A stretch of DNA of 64,000 nucleotides from Teichococcus rhizosphaerae. Lineage in GTDB: Bacteria > Pseudomonadota > Alphaproteobacteria > Acetobacterales > Acetobacteraceae. The stretch lies in assembly GCF_002631185.1 (NCBI RefSeq), contig NZ_PDNU01000036.1:1-64000 (forward strand), read 5' to 3'. A program made the translations under genes and the position numbers. Within the stretch, counting starts at the first letter, position 1. Each line of letters begins with the position of its first letter. The notes beneath the pieces were generated by a model, which saw nothing but the letters and a program-made list of their open reading frames with translations, was not told where the DNA came from and ran no database searches. Positions 62,797 through 64,000 of the stretch are shown one piece after another.

Positions 62797-63068
62797 CCGA
62801 GATGCAGGATGTGCGCTTCGAGGTGCTGGGCGTGGAGCGGGTGGCGGGGGCTGGGAAGCTGAAGGCACTGGCTGTGGTGCTGGTGGAAGTGGAGGGCGTG
62901 CAGATCACCCTCCAGGGAGTCCAGGTGGTGCAGGGAGCCGATGGCTTGTGTTGTCGGGCTCCGACCTTCAGGCATCCACGGGACGGCCGATGGCTGCCTG
63001 CTGTGGCGCTGCCGCCAGTGCTAGCCGATGCCATCGCCGCCGAGGTTCTAGAAATCGCTCAGGGCTGA
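62793..63068 (+). CDS. SpoVG-like small protein, 91 residues
   Basis: The sequence starts MTEMQDVRFEVLGVERVAGAG, with strands KLKALAVVLVEVEGVQITLQGVQVVQGADG, and ends in a helix (AVALPPVLADAIAAEVLEIAQ). The pattern of a short beta sheet, a GxxVV turn, a Pro-containing segment (APTFRHPRDGRWLP) and a final helix resembles SpoVG-type proteins that many phages and satellites encode, often for nucleic-acid binding. Similarity is by pattern only. ATG 62793 overlaps the preceding stop by 4 bases. Confidence 0.55.
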   Translation: MTEMQDVRFEVLGVERVAGAGKLKALAVVLVEVEGVQITLQGVQVVQGADGLCCRAPTFRHPRDGRWLPAVALPPVLADAIAAEVLEIAQG

Positions 63069-63252
63069 AGGGGGGCCTGGACCGGTTGGGGGGTTCCTTC
63101 GCGCTGGGAACAAAAACTGAAGGGGGGGTTTGCCTAGATCTTTGTTTTTCGCCACTTTCCGAAGACAAAGCTTCACGCCTGAGGGGCTTGTTTGTGCCAG
63201 GATCGGAAATCGGAGAGGGTTCCCGATCAAGAGGGGGCAGGGGGGGGGCAGT

Positions 63253-63843
63253 ATGGAAGGTTCAGAATCCAAGATAGCGGCAATCGAAGTTGGCGCGGCC
63301 GATGATGAGCTACGCTACTGGAAAGCTGGCGCTGCCATAAGGCTAGGTGAAGCGCGACTTGCGTCTCAGGCGATTAATCGGACTGGCATCGAAACACGAG
63401 CTACAGCGATCATCGGGTGGGCGGTACCTATTGCACTGGCTGCCCTTACTTTGGCGTTCAATCCGCAAACAGTATGGATTAGGCCTGCAGCTATTGCAGC
63501 ATGCCTCTGCATTTCCGTTGCAATGCTCAGTGCTGGAGCTGTTCTGTGGCCCAGAAAGTGGAGTGTGGTCGGCTATCCACCTGATCATGCCTTAGCTTCG
63601 GTCGAAGGAACCGAGCTTGAATTTCTAGAACGTCTCGCTGGCGAATATGCCCAAGGCATTTACGAGAACAAGCGCCAGCTCGATGTTCTAGGCTGGATGC
63701 TGCGCATAGCATGGACTGCCATGGCATTTGCCCCAATGGGCGCAGCCCTGGTCGGATGGTGGACTTATGACCCGCCCTCTCTCCGCACAGACGGGATGAT
63801 GATCTTTATCTCTGCCTTTGGGACAGAGCCCTTGACCTCTTGA
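63253..63843 (+). CDS. Membrane protein of the island, 196 residues
   Basis: Unrecognised. A soluble N-terminus (MEGSESKIAAIEVGAADDELRYW) is followed by two hydrophobic segments (about 54-72, ATAIIGWAVPIALAALTLAF; and 80-102, RPAAIAACLCISVAMLSAGAVLW), a soluble loop and a third near residues 163-180. Composition is clearly lower in G+C than anything else in the window. ATG 63253 is preceded by GGGGGCAGT; the open frame extends to 63130 but lacks a credible start. Small island membrane proteins of this layout are sometimes toxic effectors, but no motif proves it. Confidence 0.6.
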   Translation: MEGSESKIAAIEVGAADDELRYWKAGAAIRLGEARLASQAINRTGIETRATAIIGWAVPIALAALTLAFNPQTVWIRPAAIAACLCISVAMLSAGAVLWPRKWSVVGYPPDHALASVEGTELEFLERLAGEYAQGIYENKRQLDVLGWMLRIAWTAMAFAPMGAALVGWWTYDPPSLRTDGMMIFISAFGTEPLTS

Positions 63844-64000
63844 AGCCGTGAGGTTGTGGGCTTCTGCGGTGGCGGCGGTGGCGGGGGCTTCTTTGTCATA
63901 GGGCGAACCTAAGGCCACACTCCAATCGTCGTCCATCTCAACATGTGAGGCAACACCGGCATAGGAACCGCCGACGCAAGTTCCTGGATAGGAAGTTCCG
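63844..64000. other. Right edge of the window
   Basis: No complete gene. On the minus strand a frame is open from the window edge to 63688 (beginning GTSYPGTCVGG), but it is antisense to the membrane-protein gene for its last 156 bases, so I do not call it. Two short AAGTTCC direct repeats lie at 63978 and 63991. Confidence 0.35.

Noticed and set aside
62948-63277. 109-codon plus-strand ORF overlapping the SpoVG-like gene and the membrane-protein gene
   Set aside because: Out of frame with both better-supported genes, and Gly/Arg-rich without a usable ribosome-binding site.
63688-63999. Minus-strand open frame running off the right edge
   Set aside because: Half of it is antisense to the membrane-protein gene and no family is recognised; too little is visible to call it.
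63970-64000. Resemblance to a recombinase site (FRT-like GAAGTTCC and ATAGGAA)
   Set aside because: The arms are not inverted repeats of each other as required and the core does not match; likely coincidence.

Overview
The window is very G+C-rich DNA from an alphaproteobacterium. I think the family Acetobacteraceae, and something Roseomonas-like, is most likely. The basis is the overall gene content, a Bug/TctC-type binding protein, the rpsT-dnaA adjacency usual in Alphaproteobacteria, and the sorbosone-dehydrogenase-like protein. This placement is an inference from the proteins; there is no rRNA to confirm it. Up to about 60.1 kb it reads as chromosome backbone with accessory cassettes. From about 60.3 kb to the right edge it reads as a phage- or satellite-like island.

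1-1.2 kb: a tRNA-Tyr, tRNA-Gly and tuf (EF-Tu, cut by the left edge) unit on the minus strand with a good promoter. 1.2-6.3 kb: rlmB, a small hypothetical gene, a TctC-type binding protein, a 54-residue membrane peptide, gabT and a membrane protein. 6.3-10.8 kb: a molybdenum/tungsten group (fdhD, mobA, a ModA-like and a TupA-like binding protein, and a divergent HTH regulator carrying its own binding-protein domain). 10.8-15.1 kb: a trypsin-like protease, then the copper-efflux operon copA-cueR-copZ behind a MerR-type operator. 15.2-18.8 kb: a hypothetical gene, a GNAT acetyltransferase, and a family III CoA-transferase paired with a D-tartrate dehydratase-like enolase-superfamily enzyme.

18.8-30.8 kb: a capsule/exopolysaccharide region. 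It has two glycosyltransferases diverging around a 12-bp tandem repeat, a frameshifted bluB, an ABC-type capsule export operon on the minus strand (lipoprotein, KpsM, KpsT, KpsE, KpsD-like), and divergently a KpsC-like beta-Kdo transferase plus an SDR. 30.8-38 kb: RNA modification and housekeeping (rsmD, rluB, a C26 peptidase, an SDR, tadA, an MFS exporter, an SDHAF4-like DUF1674 protein, htpX). 38-47.6 kb: argG, a lower-G+C pyruvyltransferase-like gene, a sorbosone-dehydrogenase-like protein with a DUF2231 partner, an orphan response regulator, then ribA, an L,D-transpeptidase, mutM and an enoyl-CoA hydratase. 47.8-54.9 kb: a chemoreceptor, rpsT, dnaA, an MBL-fold hydrolase and coaA.

55.1-60.1 kb holds the most interesting unit. 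It is a self-contained four-gene operon with its own promoter and terminator: an MBOAT membrane acyltransferase, an FkbH-like HAD/acyltransferase, an acyl carrier protein and a membrane-anchored SGNH protein. The layout mirrors DltB/DltC/DltD, but the activating enzyme DltA is replaced by an enzyme of the type that loads glycerate from 1,3-bisphosphoglycerate onto an ACP. I infer a system that adds a glyceryl group to a cell-surface glycan. 60.3-64 kb: a P4-type primase-helicase followed by iteron-like repeats and nested dyads (a possible replication origin), two small ORFs and a lower-G+C membrane protein.

A recurring oddity is the large number of short in-frame tandem repeats (12, 15 and 27 bp) in the disordered ends of otherwise conserved proteins.
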